Source of the DNA: Derxia gummosa DSM 723
GTDB lineage: Bacteria > Pseudomonadota > Gammaproteobacteria > Burkholderiales > Burkholderiaceae_E
Assembly (NCBI RefSeq): GCF_000482785.1
Contig: NZ_KI519499.1
Span: 496,001-560,000, forward strand
Reading direction: 5' to 3'
Length of the DNA: 64,000 nucleotides
Shown: positions 21,445 to 30,371 of the stretch, in pieces
Layout: each line of letters starts with the position of its first letter
Numbering within the stretch: position 1 is the first letter of the stretch
Made by a program: the position numbers and the translations under genes
Notes under the pieces: generated by a model
Database searches by the model: none
What the model saw: the letters and a program-made list of their open reading frames with translations, nothing else
Told to the model about the DNA's origin: nothing

Positions 21445-22656
21445 TCAGATGTAGTTGAAGAGGTTCTGCTTCTGCACCGACGACACGACCTTGCCGAGCG
21501 CCTCGTAGCCGGTCTGGGCCTGGGACAGCTGGGTTGCGGCGGCGGCCATGTCGAGGTCGACGATATCCGACAACCGGCCGGCCACGTCATTCGAGCGCAG
21601 CGAATTGATGTCGGACTGGCGGTCGATCTCGGCCAGCTGGTTGCCGAAGCGGTTGCGCACCTGCTCCACACGGTCGAAGCCGCGATCGAGATTGGCCAGC
21701 CCAACGCGCAGCGAATCGTTGAGCACCGAATCGCTGATGCTGCCCTCGCCCCACTTGTCCACCTGGTCGGCCACGGCGCGGATGGTGGTGAAGATGTCCC
21801 TCGGCTGCGATGGCCCGACGGTGAAGCCGTCGCCATTGACAGGCGTGCCGCTCACGGCCACCGACAGCGCCGGCCCGACCGCGATCTGGCTGCCCTCGGC
21901 ATAAGGGGCGCCGCTCACCAGCGAGTTGCCCGTGGTGCTGTCGATCACGTCATAGGTGGTCACGCCGCCCACGACCGAGAAGTTGATCGCGTACGAATCG
22001 CTGGTCAGCGCGGTCGGCGTCGTGATCATGCCGGCGTCGATGCGGCCCGAGCCGGTGTTGGTCTGGTTGGCCTGGGTCTCGATCACGCCGTTGCCGCCCT
22101 TGACGTCGAAGAACAGCTCCGCGCCCGAGGTGTTGGTGAGGGTGCTCACCGAGCTCGACAGGTCGAGCGACTTGCTGCCGTTGTCGCCGGTGTAGCTCGC
22201 GCTATCGCCCACGAACTGCACCGGGCGCGTGTCGTCGCGGTAGCCGGCGAAGATGTAGCGGCCCGACTCGTCCTGGGTGTTGGCCAGGTTGACGAGTTCG
22301 GACAGCTTGCCGCGCAGCGCGGTGGCGATCTGCTTGCGGTCGCTCGCGGTGAGCCCCGCGTTGCCGAGTTGCAGCATCGACTCGCGCGCGCCCTGGATCG
22401 TGTCGCTCATGTTCGACAGCACCGAGTCGGTGAACTGCATCGTGTTCTTCGCGTTGGCGATGTTGCGCGCGTACTGGGCGTTCGTGTCCTTCTGCACCGT
22501 GAGCTCGGAGGCACGCACCGCGCCGCTCGGATCGTCGGCCGCCGAGTTGATGCGCTTGCCCGAGGCGAAGGCGAGCTGCGCCTTGTACAGATCGGACTGG
22601 GCGCGCGCCAGGCCGATCGCGCCGACGGAATTGAGGGTGTTGGTCGAGATGCGCAT
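21445..22656 (-). CDS. flgL: Flagellar hook-filament junction protein FlgL (HAP3)
   Basis: 403 residues. FlgL joins hook and filament outside the cell after export by the flagellar type III apparatus. The flagellin-like N-terminus MRISTNTLNSVGAIGLARAQ and the C-terminal helix ending SVQKQNLFNYI are typical, with a variable beta-rich centre. No signal peptide, as expected. It is 16 nt after flgK and followed 10 nt later by a histidine kinase gene, which is unusual. Confidence 0.97.
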   Translation of the reverse strand: MRISTNTLNSVGAIGLARAQSDLYKAQLAFASGKRINSAADDPSGAVRASELTVQKDTNAQYARNIANAKNTMQFTDSVLSNMSDTIQGARESMLQLGNAGLTASDRKQIATALRGKLSELVNLANTQDESGRYIFAGYRDDTRPVQFVGDSASYTGDNGSKSLDLSSSVSTLTNTSGAELFFDVKGGNGVIETQANQTNTGSGRIDAGMITTPTALTSDSYAINFSVVGGVTTYDVIDSTTGNSLVSGAPYAEGSQIAVGPALSVAVSGTPVNGDGFTVGPSQPRDIFTTIRAVADQVDKWGEGSISDSVLNDSLRVGLANLDRGFDRVEQVRNRFGNQLAEIDRQSDINSLRSNDVAGRLSDIVDLDMAAAATQLSQAQTGYEALGKVVSSVQKQNLFNYI

Positions 22657-22672
22657 GCGTGTCTCCGGTCGT

Positions 22673-24568
22673 TCAGCCCGCCAGCGTCAGCCAGGTCTTG
22701 AACATCTCGTCGGCGATGGAAATGGACTTCGCGGCGGCCTGGTAGGCCTGCTGGTACTTGAGCAGGTTGGTCGCCTCCTCGTCGAGGTTGACCGAGCTGA
22801 CGCTCTGCTCCTCGGTGGTGATCTGGTCGAGCAGATGGGTCTGGGCGGTCGACTCGATGGCGATCGCCGCCGCGCGGTTGCCCACCACGCCGGCCAGCTC
22901 GGTGTTCAGGCTGGTGAGCGTCTGCCCGTCGGCGATCGGCGACTTGGCGATGTTGGCCATCGCCACGAGGTTGCGGTTGTCGCCGGTGCTGTACGAGGTC
23001 GGTCCGACCGTGAAGCTGTCGCCCGCGCGCGCCGCGCCGGTCATGGCGAGCGTCCAGCCGTTGAGCGAGAAGTTGCCGTTCTGGTCGAGCGAGCCCGCCA
23101 CCTCGGCGCCGCCATCGACGCTGTAGGTGAAGTCGGTCGCGCTCGTGAAGGTGAGCTTGACCGGGCTGAGCAGGCTGGTGTCGCGCTCCGGCCCGTTGAC
23201 CGTGACCGAGCTGATCGCGCCGGTGCCGAGGTTGGTGCCGGTCGCCTGCCCGATCACCGGATTGGACGAAGCCAGCTTGTCGGTATCGCGCAGCAGCATC
23301 TTGAAGTTCGAGGCCGCCTCGCGCGTGGGCTGGAGGATGAACACGTCGCCCGTCTGGGCCGGCACGTCGCCCACGTCGATCGAGATGCCGTCGTTGCTGG
23401 TGATCGAGGTCGGTGACGGCAGACCCGAGAACTTCTGCGTCGTGCCGTCGCTCAGGCGCGTCAGGGACCATTCGCTGCCGTCGTAGGCAAGGCGGTAGTC
23501 CGAGCCCTTGAGCTTGCTCGCATCGCTGACGCTCAGGCTCACGCGGCCGGTGGTGGTGGGCAGCGCCACCACGCGCGTCGGCCCGACCGAGAACATGTCG
23601 AGGCCGGCATCGCCGTTCTTGTCGTTGCCGAGCGCCTGCTGCGTATTGAAGGCCGAGGCCACCGAGGCCGCGATGCGGCCGATGTTGTTGCGTGCGTCGC
23701 TGATGTCGCTCTGCACCAGCAGGTCGCCGCCGATCGTGCCGCCGAGATCGACGCTGGCCTTGAGCTGGTGCGACGACTTGCTGCGGTCGGTGATGGCGAT
23801 CGCATAGCTCGACGGATCGCTCTCCGACGGCTGAACCGCCAGCGTGCTGACCGAGCCTTGCAGCACCAGCGGATCGCCCGAGGCGAGAAACAGCTGCACC
23901 CGGCCGTCGGGCATCGCCAGCGTGTTGACCTTCACGTCCTTCGAGATGTCGCGGATGAGCGAGTCGCGCTGGTCGAGCAGATCGTTGGGCGTGAGACCGG
24001 CGCCGGTCTGGGTGGCGATCTGGTCGTTGAGCATGCCGATCTGCTGCGCCATCGCGTTCACGCGCACGACCGAGGTCTGCAGGTCCTGGCCGATCTGGCT
24101 CGTCATGCCGGCAAGCTGGGTGTCGAGATCGGAGGTGCGCACCGCGAAGGAATTGGCCTTCGACAGCACCGACTGCCGGTCGGCCTCGCTGGTCGGGCGC
24201 GCGGTCGCGTCCTGGATCGCGCCGAAGAAGTCGTCGGCGGCCTGGGTGATGCTGGTCTCGGTCTGGGTCAGCAGGTCGGCCACGCGGTTGAGCAGGCCTT
24301 GCTGGACCGTGGCCGAGCTTGCCGACGAGGTGGCCGAATTGACCTGCGCGCTGATGAGCGCATTGGTCGAGCGGGTCACGCCCGTCACGTCCACGCCGAT
24401 GCCCTGCACCGTCGAGCCGACCTGCGAGCCGATGGCGGCGCGCTGGGTGATCGACTGGCGCGCATAGCCCGGCGTGTTGACGTTGGCGATGTTGTGGCTG
24501 GTGGTGGACAGGCCCAGGCTCGCGGCGCTCAGGCCGGAGCGGCCGATCGACATCAGGGATGCGGTCAT
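22673..24568 (-). CDS. flgK: Flagellar hook-associated protein FlgK (HAP1)
   Basis: 631 residues, within the usual 450-650 range. First hook-filament junction protein, exported by the flagellar system. The start GLSAASLGLSTTSHNIANVN followed by TPGYARQ is the rod/hook family signature; the C-terminus ends with the usual EEATNLLKYQQAYQAAAK helix and EMFKTWLTLAG. A candidate FliA promoter lies 57 bp upstream, fitting a late (class III) gene. Confidence 0.97.
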   Translation of the reverse strand: MTASLMSIGRSGLSAASLGLSTTSHNIANVNTPGYARQSITQRAAIGSQVGSTVQGIGVDVTGVTRSTNALISAQVNSATSSASSATVQQGLLNRVADLLTQTETSITQAADDFFGAIQDATARPTSEADRQSVLSKANSFAVRTSDLDTQLAGMTSQIGQDLQTSVVRVNAMAQQIGMLNDQIATQTGAGLTPNDLLDQRDSLIRDISKDVKVNTLAMPDGRVQLFLASGDPLVLQGSVSTLAVQPSESDPSSYAIAITDRSKSSHQLKASVDLGGTIGGDLLVQSDISDARNNIGRIAASVASAFNTQQALGNDKNGDAGLDMFSVGPTRVVALPTTTGRVSLSVSDASKLKGSDYRLAYDGSEWSLTRLSDGTTQKFSGLPSPTSITSNDGISIDVGDVPAQTGDVFILQPTREAASNFKMLLRDTDKLASSNPVIGQATGTNLGTGAISSVTVNGPERDTSLLSPVKLTFTSATDFTYSVDGGAEVAGSLDQNGNFSLNGWTLAMTGAARAGDSFTVGPTSYSTGDNRNLVAMANIAKSPIADGQTLTSLNTELAGVVGNRAAAIAIESTAQTHLLDQITTEEQSVSSVNLDEEATNLLKYQQAYQAAAKSISIADEMFKTWLTLAG

Positions 24569-24624
24569 GCTCGTCGCCCTCGTGGATTGGCGGAGGAGGC
24601 GCGATTCATGCGCCCGACGCCTGG

Positions 24625-24651
24625 TTTTCGGCTGCCGGCGGCCGGTCTGTA
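24625..24651 (-). promoter_or_regulatory. Candidate sigma-28 (FliA) promoter for flgKL
   Basis: On the minus strand TACAGACC-N11-GCCGAAAA. The -10 half matches GCCGATAA at 7 of 8 bases, the -35 half is weak. It ends 57 bp before the flgK ATG in the 175-bp flgJ-flgK gap. Confidence 0.45.
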
Positions 24652-24743
24652 GCCGGGCCGATCGGCGGAACAGCGGGCCGCTTCCGCCGGGTTGGCGAAC
24701 GGCTCGCGCGGCGGACCGGACGCGGCGGCTGCCGCGGCCGGCG

Positions 24744-25679
24744 TCATGCGGTGCGCGACAGGCGCAGCGCGGTGTTGATGGTGGCGGTCAGCTTGTCGGC
24801 ATAGGCCGGGTCGGTCGCATAGCCGGCGGACTGGAGCGCGGTGGCGAAGCCGCGCGCCGAGGTCTGCTGCAGCACCGGCGCGTAGCGCGGCTTGCTGCCG
24901 ACGATCTGCGCATAGTCGGCAAAGGAATCGGCATAGCTGTCGTAGGCGCGGAACTTCTCGGTGCGCCGCACCGCCTTGCCGTTCACGTACTCGGTCGTGA
25001 CCGCGTCCACGGTCCTGCCCTTCCAGTCGGGCGTGGCCTTGATGCCGAACAGGTTGTTGCTCTGGCTGCCGTCCACGCCGGTGATCTGGCGCTTGCCCCA
25101 GCCGGTCTCGAGCGCGGCCTGGCCGATCATGAACTGCGCCGGCACGCCGGTGCGCGATTCCGCCTCGCGCGCCTGCGACCACATCTGACGCACGAAGCCC
25201 TGGGCGCCGGTGGCCTGGGGGGCGGCGGCCGCGGTGCCGGTGGCGCCGGTCGCGGCCGGCGCCTTGCGCTCGGCGGCGCCGGCGGCGTCGCCCGCGGCCT
25301 GGGTCGCCTCCTTGAGCTTCTCGATGCGGGCGGCGTCGGGCTCCTCGGTATGCAGGCCCTTGGCAAGCTGCTGCACGATCATGTCGGCCAGCCCCACGCC
25401 CTTGCCGCCGTTGGCCTTGCCGAGCGAGGCGACGAGTTCCTGGTCGAACATGCCCTGCCAGTTCTTCGTCTCGTTGCCGCCGGTCAGCTCGCCCTGGGGC
25501 ACGGTGTCGCGCATGCTTTTCATGAGGGTGTTCATGAACACCGACTCGAACTGCTGCGCCGCGCCGCGCAGCGCCTTGTGCGGGTCCTTCGACGCTCCCG
25601 CGCGCAGGCTGTCGAGCGAACGTGAATCACTCGCCAGGCCGGCGCCGGTGCTGCTGTCGATCGCATTGGAAAAAGCCAT
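24744..25679 (-). CDS. flgJ: FlgJ, rod cap and peptidoglycan hydrolase
   Basis: 311 residues, dual-domain type. The N-terminal part (about 33-110, ALRGAAQQFESVFMNTLMKSM) is the rod-binding/scaffold domain. An Ala-rich linker follows, then the beta-N-acetylglucosaminidase domain from about 160, with the catalytic E191 in GQAALETGWGK and the SNNLFGIKA motif. It opens the wall for rod passage in the periplasm. The gap to flgK (175 bp) carries a FliA-like site. Confidence 0.96.
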   Translation of the reverse strand: MAFSNAIDSSTGAGLASDSRSLDSLRAGASKDPHKALRGAAQQFESVFMNTLMKSMRDTVPQGELTGGNETKNWQGMFDQELVASLGKANGGKGVGLADMIVQQLAKGLHTEEPDAARIEKLKEATQAAGDAAGAAERKAPAATGATGTAAAAPQATGAQGFVRQMWSQAREAESRTGVPAQFMIGQAALETGWGKRQITGVDGSQSNNLFGIKATPDWKGRTVDAVTTEYVNGKAVRRTEKFRAYDSYADSFADYAQIVGSKPRYAPVLQQTSARGFATALQSAGYATDPAYADKLTATINTALRLSRTA

Positions 25680-25736
25680 CGCCCTCGCCTTTCTTCTTGA
25701 TGCTTCGCCGCGCCGGCGGACGACGCGGTGCTGATG

Positions 25737-25750
25737 CGCAAACGCTTGCA
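25737..25750. repeat. Dispersed palindrome copy (flgI-flgJ gap)
   Basis: CGCAAACGCTTGCA, two mismatches from TGCAAGCGCTTGCA. One of the few intergenic copies of the scattered 14-bp motif described under findings; it lies 57 bp before flgJ. Confidence 0.45.
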
Positions 25751-25785
25751 GGGCGCGTCGGCCTGTCGCCGCCGCGCCCCGCGGT

Positions 25786-26901
25786 TCAGATGATCTCGAG
25801 CTCGGCCCGCAGCGATCCGCTCGCCTTGAGCGCCTGGAGGATCGCCAGCAGGTCCTGCGGCGTCGCGCCCAGCGTGTTGAGCGCCTTCACCACATCGGCC
25901 AGCTTGGCCGAGCCGGGCAGCAGGATCAGCTTGCCGGGGTCGGCCTTGATCGAGATGTCGCTCTGCTGGGCCACCACGGTCTGCCCGCCCGACAGCGCAT
26001 TGGGCTGGCTGATGACCGGCGTCGAGCTGATCGTGACCGACAGGTTGCCGTGGGCGATCGCGGCCGGTTCCAGCGTCACGTTCTGGTTCATCGCGATCGA
26101 GCCGGTGCGCGCGTTGATCACCACCTTGGCCGCGCCGCCGCTGGTGTCGACGTTGATCTCCTCGAGCTGGCCGAGGAAGGCGACGCGGTCGTTGGCCTCG
26201 ACCGGCACCGCCACCTCGATCGAGCGGCCGTCCAGCGCACGGGCGATGCCGCTGCCGAGATTGCGGTTGATCGCGTCCACCACGCGGCGCGCGACCGAGA
26301 AGTCGCTCGCGTACAGGTCGAGCCTCAGCGTGCTGCCCTGGGCAAAGGGGCTCGCCACCGCGCGCTCGACCGTCGCGCCCCCCGGGATGCGCCCGGCCGC
26401 GAGATGGTTCACCTGCGCCTTCGAGCCGCCGGCCGACGCGCCCGCGCCCGCCACCACCACATTGCCCTGGGCGATCGCGTACACGTTGCCGTCGGCGCCC
26501 TTGAGCGGCGTCATGAGCAGCGTGCCGCCCTTGACGCTCTTGGCATTGCCCATCGACGAGACGGTCACGTCCAGCGGCTGGCCCGGCGCGGCAAAGGGCG
26601 GCAGCGAGGCCGTCACCATCACCGACGCCACGTTCTTCAGTTGCAGCGACTGGCCCGGCGGCAGGTTGACGCCCATCTGGCCGAGCATGCTCTGGATGCT
26701 CTGCACGGTGAACGGCGTTTGCGTGGTCTGGTCGCCGGTGCCGTCGAGGCCCACCACGAGGCCATAGCCCACGAGCTGGTTGTCGCGCACGCCGGCGATG
26801 CTCGCCACGTCCTTGATGCGCTCGGCGTGCGCCTCGCCCAGCCAGCCGACGCCGATCGCGGCTGCGAGCATGAACATCCAGAAACGGTTCAGATAATGCA
26901 T
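25786..26901 (-). CDS. flgI: Flagellar P-ring protein FlgI
   Basis: 371 residues, forming the periplasmic P ring around the rod. The signal peptide MHYLNRFWMFMLAAAIGVGW ends AHA before ERIKDVASIAGVRDNQLVGYGLVVGL, the family start. The ATG at 26901 gives this signal peptide directly and follows a GAGGAGGGCGCC ribosome site; the open frame further upstream overlaps flgH and is not coding. It lies 10 bp after flgH. The C-terminus ends SGSLRAELEII, as expected. Confidence 0.97.
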   Translation of the reverse strand: MHYLNRFWMFMLAAAIGVGWLGEAHAERIKDVASIAGVRDNQLVGYGLVVGLDGTGDQTTQTPFTVQSIQSMLGQMGVNLPPGQSLQLKNVASVMVTASLPPFAAPGQPLDVTVSSMGNAKSVKGGTLLMTPLKGADGNVYAIAQGNVVVAGAGASAGGSKAQVNHLAAGRIPGGATVERAVASPFAQGSTLRLDLYASDFSVARRVVDAINRNLGSGIARALDGRSIEVAVPVEANDRVAFLGQLEEINVDTSGGAAKVVINARTGSIAMNQNVTLEPAAIAHGNLSVTISSTPVISQPNALSGGQTVVAQQSDISIKADPGKLILLPGSAKLADVVKALNTLGATPQDLLAILQALKASGSLRAELEII

Positions 26902-26911
26902 GGCGCCCTCC

Positions 26912-27658
26912 TCAGTACGGCCAGACCGACTGGAAGAAGCGCTGCAGCCAGCCCATCTTCTGCGCCTCGTCGATGCTGCCCTTGCCACGCGTCTCGATGC
27001 GCGCATCGGCCACCTGGGTGCTCGTCACGACATTGCCGTTGAGCACCGTGGCCGGGTTGACCACGCCCGACAGGCGCAGCGTTTCCATGTGCTGGTTGAT
27101 GCCGACCTGCTTCTCGCCGGCGATCACCAGGTTGCCGTTCGACAGCACCTCGATGACGGTGCAGGTGATGGTGCCGGTGAACAGGTTGTCGGCCGCCGCC
27201 TGGCCCGAGCCGTCGAACTTGCTTTCGGAGCCGACCGTGGCCGAGATGCCCGGAATCTTCAGCGGCCCGAGCAGGCCCGTGACCGATGGCGAGCTGGCCG
27301 TGATGTCGGCCTTGCGATCGGCGTTGGTGGACTGCTTGCTCGACGCGCTCGTCTTCTCGCTGATCTGCACGGTGATGGTGTCGCCCACGTAGCGCGCGCG
27401 CCGGTCCTCGAACAGCGGGCGGAAGTTGCCGCCGTTGCCGCCCGCGTAGATCGAGCCGGTCGGCTGCTGCTGCAGGGGCTGCGCCGGTTGCGGCCGCGCG
27501 GTGAGCGGCGTGTTGATCTCGACCTGCGGCCGCTCGCCGATGGCGCAGCCGGCGAGCAGGCCCGCGAGCGCGAGCACCGGCAGGCCGGCGCGGACGGATG
27601 CGCGGCGCGTTGGCCCCGCGACGCGGCGACCGGGCATGGAAACTGGGATGTGCGGCAT
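26912..27658 (-). CDS. flgH: Flagellar L-ring lipoprotein FlgH
   Basis: 248 residues, the outer-membrane L ring. A positively charged start and hydrophobic stretch end in lipobox LLAGC (Cys38). The body carries GSIYAGGNGGNFRPLFEDRR and VGDTITVQISEKTSASSK and ends AQKMGWLQRFFQSVWPY, all typical. It normally follows flgG directly, but here a reverse-strand gene and a terminator intervene, so a promoter of its own is expected; a FliA-like site sits 36 bp upstream. Confidence 0.96.
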   Translation of the reverse strand: MPHIPVSMPGRRVAGPTRRASVRAGLPVLALAGLLAGCAIGERPQVEINTPLTARPQPAQPLQQQPTGSIYAGGNGGNFRPLFEDRRARYVGDTITVQISEKTSASSKQSTNADRKADITASSPSVTGLLGPLKIPGISATVGSESKFDGSGQAAADNLFTGTITCTVIEVLSNGNLVIAGEKQVGINQHMETLRLSGVVNPATVLNGNVVTSTQVADARIETRGKGSIDEAQKMGWLQRFFQSVWPY

Positions 27659-27693
27659 GGCGTTTTGCGGCGCGCGAGCGCCGGCGGCTGATT

Positions 27694-27720
27694 GCTACGG
27701 CCATGGTCGCCAAAGCCTTA
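27694..27720 (-). promoter_or_regulatory. Candidate sigma-28 promoter for flgHIJ
   Basis: Minus-strand TAAGGCTT-N11-GCCGTAGC, spacing as in other FliA sites of this window. The -35 half matches TAAAGTTT at 6 of 8; the -10 half keeps only GCCG. Position (36 bp before flgH) and the terminator upstream make a promoter here plausible. Confidence 0.3.
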
Positions 27721-27815
27721 GCTGACAAAGCCCTGAAAAGCGGCCGAAAGCGGCGCACGCACACGCTCCCGCCCGTTTCACCCCAAAACCAGACGACAAC
27801 CACAGGAAGGCACCC

Positions 27816-28634
27816 ATGTCCCTCACCCTCACCCGGCAACTGCTGCTCGGCCTCGCCCTCGCCGGCGCGCTCGTCGCGCCGGCCGCCCAGGCCTTCGAAT
27901 CGTTCGCGCTGTATGACGATTTCAACGACAGCGCCCTCGATGCCACGCGCTGGCCCGGCGGCTTCGGCGAACGCATCCGCGGCATCAGCAGCGGCCGGCT
28001 GCGCCTGTTCATGCGCGAGCACGGCGACACCGGCAGCAATGTCGGCTACGCCGGCTACACCTTCGCGCAACGCCTGCCCGATCCGGCGGCCGTCAACGAA
28101 CTCAAGGCGACCATCACGGTCAAGACCGTCGAGTCGGTCGGCTGCGCCGGCAATGCGTCGGCCACCTCGGCACGCGCGCGCATCTACGGCGATTTCTTCA
28201 ACACGGGCGCGCGCACCGCGGGCAGCCAGCTCAACGACGTGTCGGCCCAGGTCCGCGTGAAGCGCGATTCCGACACCAGCGATGCCGCCGGCGTGCTGCG
28301 CGTCGAGGGCATCCTGCTGATCTGCGGCGACGCCTCGTGCAACACCAGCACCACGATCGGCAAGGTCGCGCTCGGCACCGCCGCGCTCGGCGAGGCGGTC
28401 AAGGTCCGGCTGCAATGGGACAAGACGCGCAATCGCTTCCTGTTCGGCCGCGACGGCACCGGCGCGACCAGCGGCTACGTGAGCTACACCGTGTCGGACG
28501 CGACCGCGCCCGGAGTGCCGCTGGCCGACGTGAGCACGCGCCTGCAGGTGGCCAACTGCCCGAGCGGCGACGCGGTGGCTGCCATCGACGCCTATTTCGA
28601 CAACCTCTACGTGAACAGCTCGGCGGCGCCCTGA
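27816..28634 (+). CDS. Secreted protein of unknown function between flgG and flgH
   Basis: 272 residues with a clear signal peptide (LLLGLALAGALVAPAAQAF, cleavage near residue 26). The mature part begins FESFALYDDFNDSALDATRW, a pattern seen at the start of concanavalin A/LamG-like beta-sandwich domains (D-DF-N-..L...W), and remains beta-strand-rich with four Cys. It ends DAYFDNLYVNSS, again sandwich-like. I do not recognise a named family. The ribosome site is AGGAAGG before ATG. It is transcribed against the flg genes and splits flgG from flgH, so it is probably unrelated to flagella or a late insertion. Confidence 0.8.
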   Translation: MSLTLTRQLLLGLALAGALVAPAAQAFESFALYDDFNDSALDATRWPGGFGERIRGISSGRLRLFMREHGDTGSNVGYAGYTFAQRLPDPAAVNELKATITVKTVESVGCAGNASATSARARIYGDFFNTGARTAGSQLNDVSAQVRVKRDSDTSDAAGVLRVEGILLICGDASCNTSTTIGKVALGTAALGEAVKVRLQWDKTRNRFLFGRDGTGATSGYVSYTVSDATAPGVPLADVSTRLQVANCPSGDAVAAIDAYFDNLYVNSSAAP

Positions 28635-28643
28635 CGGCGCACG

Positions 28644-28678
28644 AAAAAACGGCTCCGGGCCGCGAGGCGCCGGAGCCG
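28644..28678 (-). terminator. Rho-independent terminator after flgG
   Basis: Nine-bp stem (28650-28658 with 28670-28678, CGGCTCCGG), followed on the minus strand by six T residues. It lies about 78 nt after the flgG stop and would end the flgBCDEFG transcript. On the plus strand the same hairpin follows the secreted-protein gene but without a T-run. Confidence 0.8.
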
Positions 28679-28755
28679 CAAGGCATGACCGCCGCGCGGT
28701 CGCCAAGGGGGTCTTGATCGTTGGAAACCCACCGCCGCTCACGCGACAGCCGGAA

Positions 28756-29538
28756 TCAGAGCTGGGTCAGCTTCTGGAGCATCTGGTCGGAGGTGGTGAT
28801 CGACTTCGAATTGATCTCGTAGGCGCGCTGGGTCTGGATCATGTTCACCAGTTCCTCCACCACGTTCACGTTCGAGGTCTCGACATAGCCCTGGTTGACC
28901 GTGCCGACGCCGTTGGCGCCCGGCGTGCCGGTCTGGGGCGTGCCCGACGACGCGGTCTCGCCGTAGAGGTTGCCGCCCTTGCTTTCGAGACCGGCCGGGT
29001 TGATGAAGGTCGCGAGCTGGATCGAGCCGATCTGGGTCGGGTTCACGTTGCCCTGCTGCATCGCCGTGATCGTGCCGTCGGCGCCGATGGTGATGCTCGT
29101 GGCATTGGGCGGCACCGTGATCGCCGGCGACAGCGGAAAGCCCTCGCCGTTCACGATCTGGCCGTTGGCGTCGGTGTGGAAGCTGCCGTCGCGCGTATAG
29201 CCCGTGGTGCCGTCGGGCAGCTGGATCTGGAAGAAACCGTTGCCGTTGACCGCGAGGTCGAGGCTGTTGTCGGTCTTGCTCAGGTTGCCCTGGGTGTGCA
29301 GCCGCGTGGTCGAGACCGGGCGCACGCCGGTACCGATCTGCAGGCCGGCCGGGATGGCGCTGGTCTGGGTGCTCTGGGCGCCCGACTGGCGCATGTTCTG
29401 GTACAGCAGGTCCTCGAACACCGCGGTCGATTTCTTGAAGCCGTTGGTGCTGACGTTGGCCAGGTTGTTGGAGATGACATCCATCTTGGTCTGCATCGCA
29501 TCCAGACCGGTCTTGGATATCCACAGCGAACGCATCAT
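28756..29538 (-). CDS. flgG: Flagellar distal rod protein FlgG
   Basis: 260 residues, the standard length. The start [20 protein letters not shown] followed by [16 protein letters not shown] is diagnostic; the C-terminus ends [20 protein letters not shown] with the usual terminal helix. Exported without a signal peptide; forms the distal rod. Last gene before the terminator. Confidence 0.98.
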   Translation of the reverse strand: MMRSLWISKTGLDAMQTKMDVISNNLANVSTNGFKKSTAVFEDLLYQNMRQSGAQSTQTSAIPAGLQIGTGVRPVSTTRLHTQGNLSKTDNSLDLAVNGNGFFQIQLPDGTTGYTRDGSFHTDANGQIVNGEGFPLSPAITVPPNATSITIGADGTITAMQQGNVNPTQIGSIQLATFINPAGLESKGGNLYGETASSGTPQTGTPGANGVGTVNQGYVETSNVNVVEELVNMIQTQRAYEINSKSITTSDQMLQKLTQL

Positions 29539-29609
29539 GGTTCGGCTCCCGCGCTTGGCGTGGCGGCCTGCGGATCGACACCTGGGTCGCCGCCGGCCGC
29601 CGCGCCGGG

Positions 29610-30362
29610 TTAACTGTTCGACAGCAGCTGCTGCGACTTCTGGCCGTTCTCGTCGGCCTTCTTGATCATCTGCATCTGCACCTCGAACTGCCGTGCGAGC
29701 GAGATCATGTCCACCAGGGTGCCGACCGGGTTCACGTTGCTGCCCTCGATCGAGCCCTGCGCCACGCGCACCGTCGGGTCCGGATCGGCCGGGTTGCCGT
29801 CGCGCGTGCCGATCAGCCCGTCGGGCCGCTTGGTCAGGTTGGCCGGATCGGGATTGACGAGCTGGAGCCGGCCGAGCTGCTGCACCTGGGCCGAGCTGCC
29901 GCCGCCGGCCACGGCGCTGATCGTGCCGTCACCGCCGATCACCACCCTGGCGTCCTGCGGCACGATGATCGGCCCGCCCTCGCCCAGCACCGGCAGTCCC
30001 TCGCGCGTCACGAGCTGGCCGTTGCTGTCGATGTCGAACCGGCCGTCGCGCGTGTAGGCCTCGCTGCCGTCGGCCGCCTGCACCGTGAACCAGCCCGCGC
30101 CGTTGATGGCGACATCGAGCTGGCGCTCGGTCTTCTCGAGCGGGCCGGGCGTCACATCCAGACCGGTGATGCTGTCCACCGCCATGTAGCGCGTCATCTG
30201 CCCCTCGCCGGGCCGGCCCGGAATCACGGGCGCGGTGCGGTACGCGGTCAGCTCGGCGCGAAAGCCGGTGGTGCTCGCGTTGGCGAGGTTGTTGGAGACG
30301 GTTGCCTGGCGGTCGAACAGCGCCCGCGCGCCAGTCATGGCCGTGTAGATCAGCCGGTCCAT
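29610..30362 (-). CDS. flgF: Flagellar proximal rod protein FlgF
   Basis: 250 residues. [19 protein letters not shown] and [17 protein letters not shown] mark FlgF. Structural rod protein, exported by the flagellar apparatus. It lies 71 bp before flgG and 9 bp after flgE in the flgBCDEFG run. Confidence 0.97.
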   Translation of the reverse strand: MDRLIYTAMTGARALFDRQATVSNNLANASTTGFRAELTAYRTAPVIPGRPGEGQMTRYMAVDSITGLDVTPGPLEKTERQLDVAINGAGWFTVQAADGSEAYTRDGRFDIDSNGQLVTREGLPVLGEGGPIIVPQDARVVIGGDGTISAVAGGGSSAQVQQLGRLQLVNPDPANLTKRPDGLIGTRDGNPADPDPTVRVAQGSIEGSNVNPVGTLVDMISLARQFEVQMQMIKKADENGQKSQQLLSNS

Positions 30363-30371
30363 GCATCAGCC

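Noticed and set aside
17073-21458. A 1461-codon plus-strand open frame opposite the signalling genes
   Set aside because: It is antisense to well-supported kinase, GGDEF-EAL and cyclase genes; its translation is Arg/His/Ala-rich without domains, as expected from the mirror of GC-rich codons.
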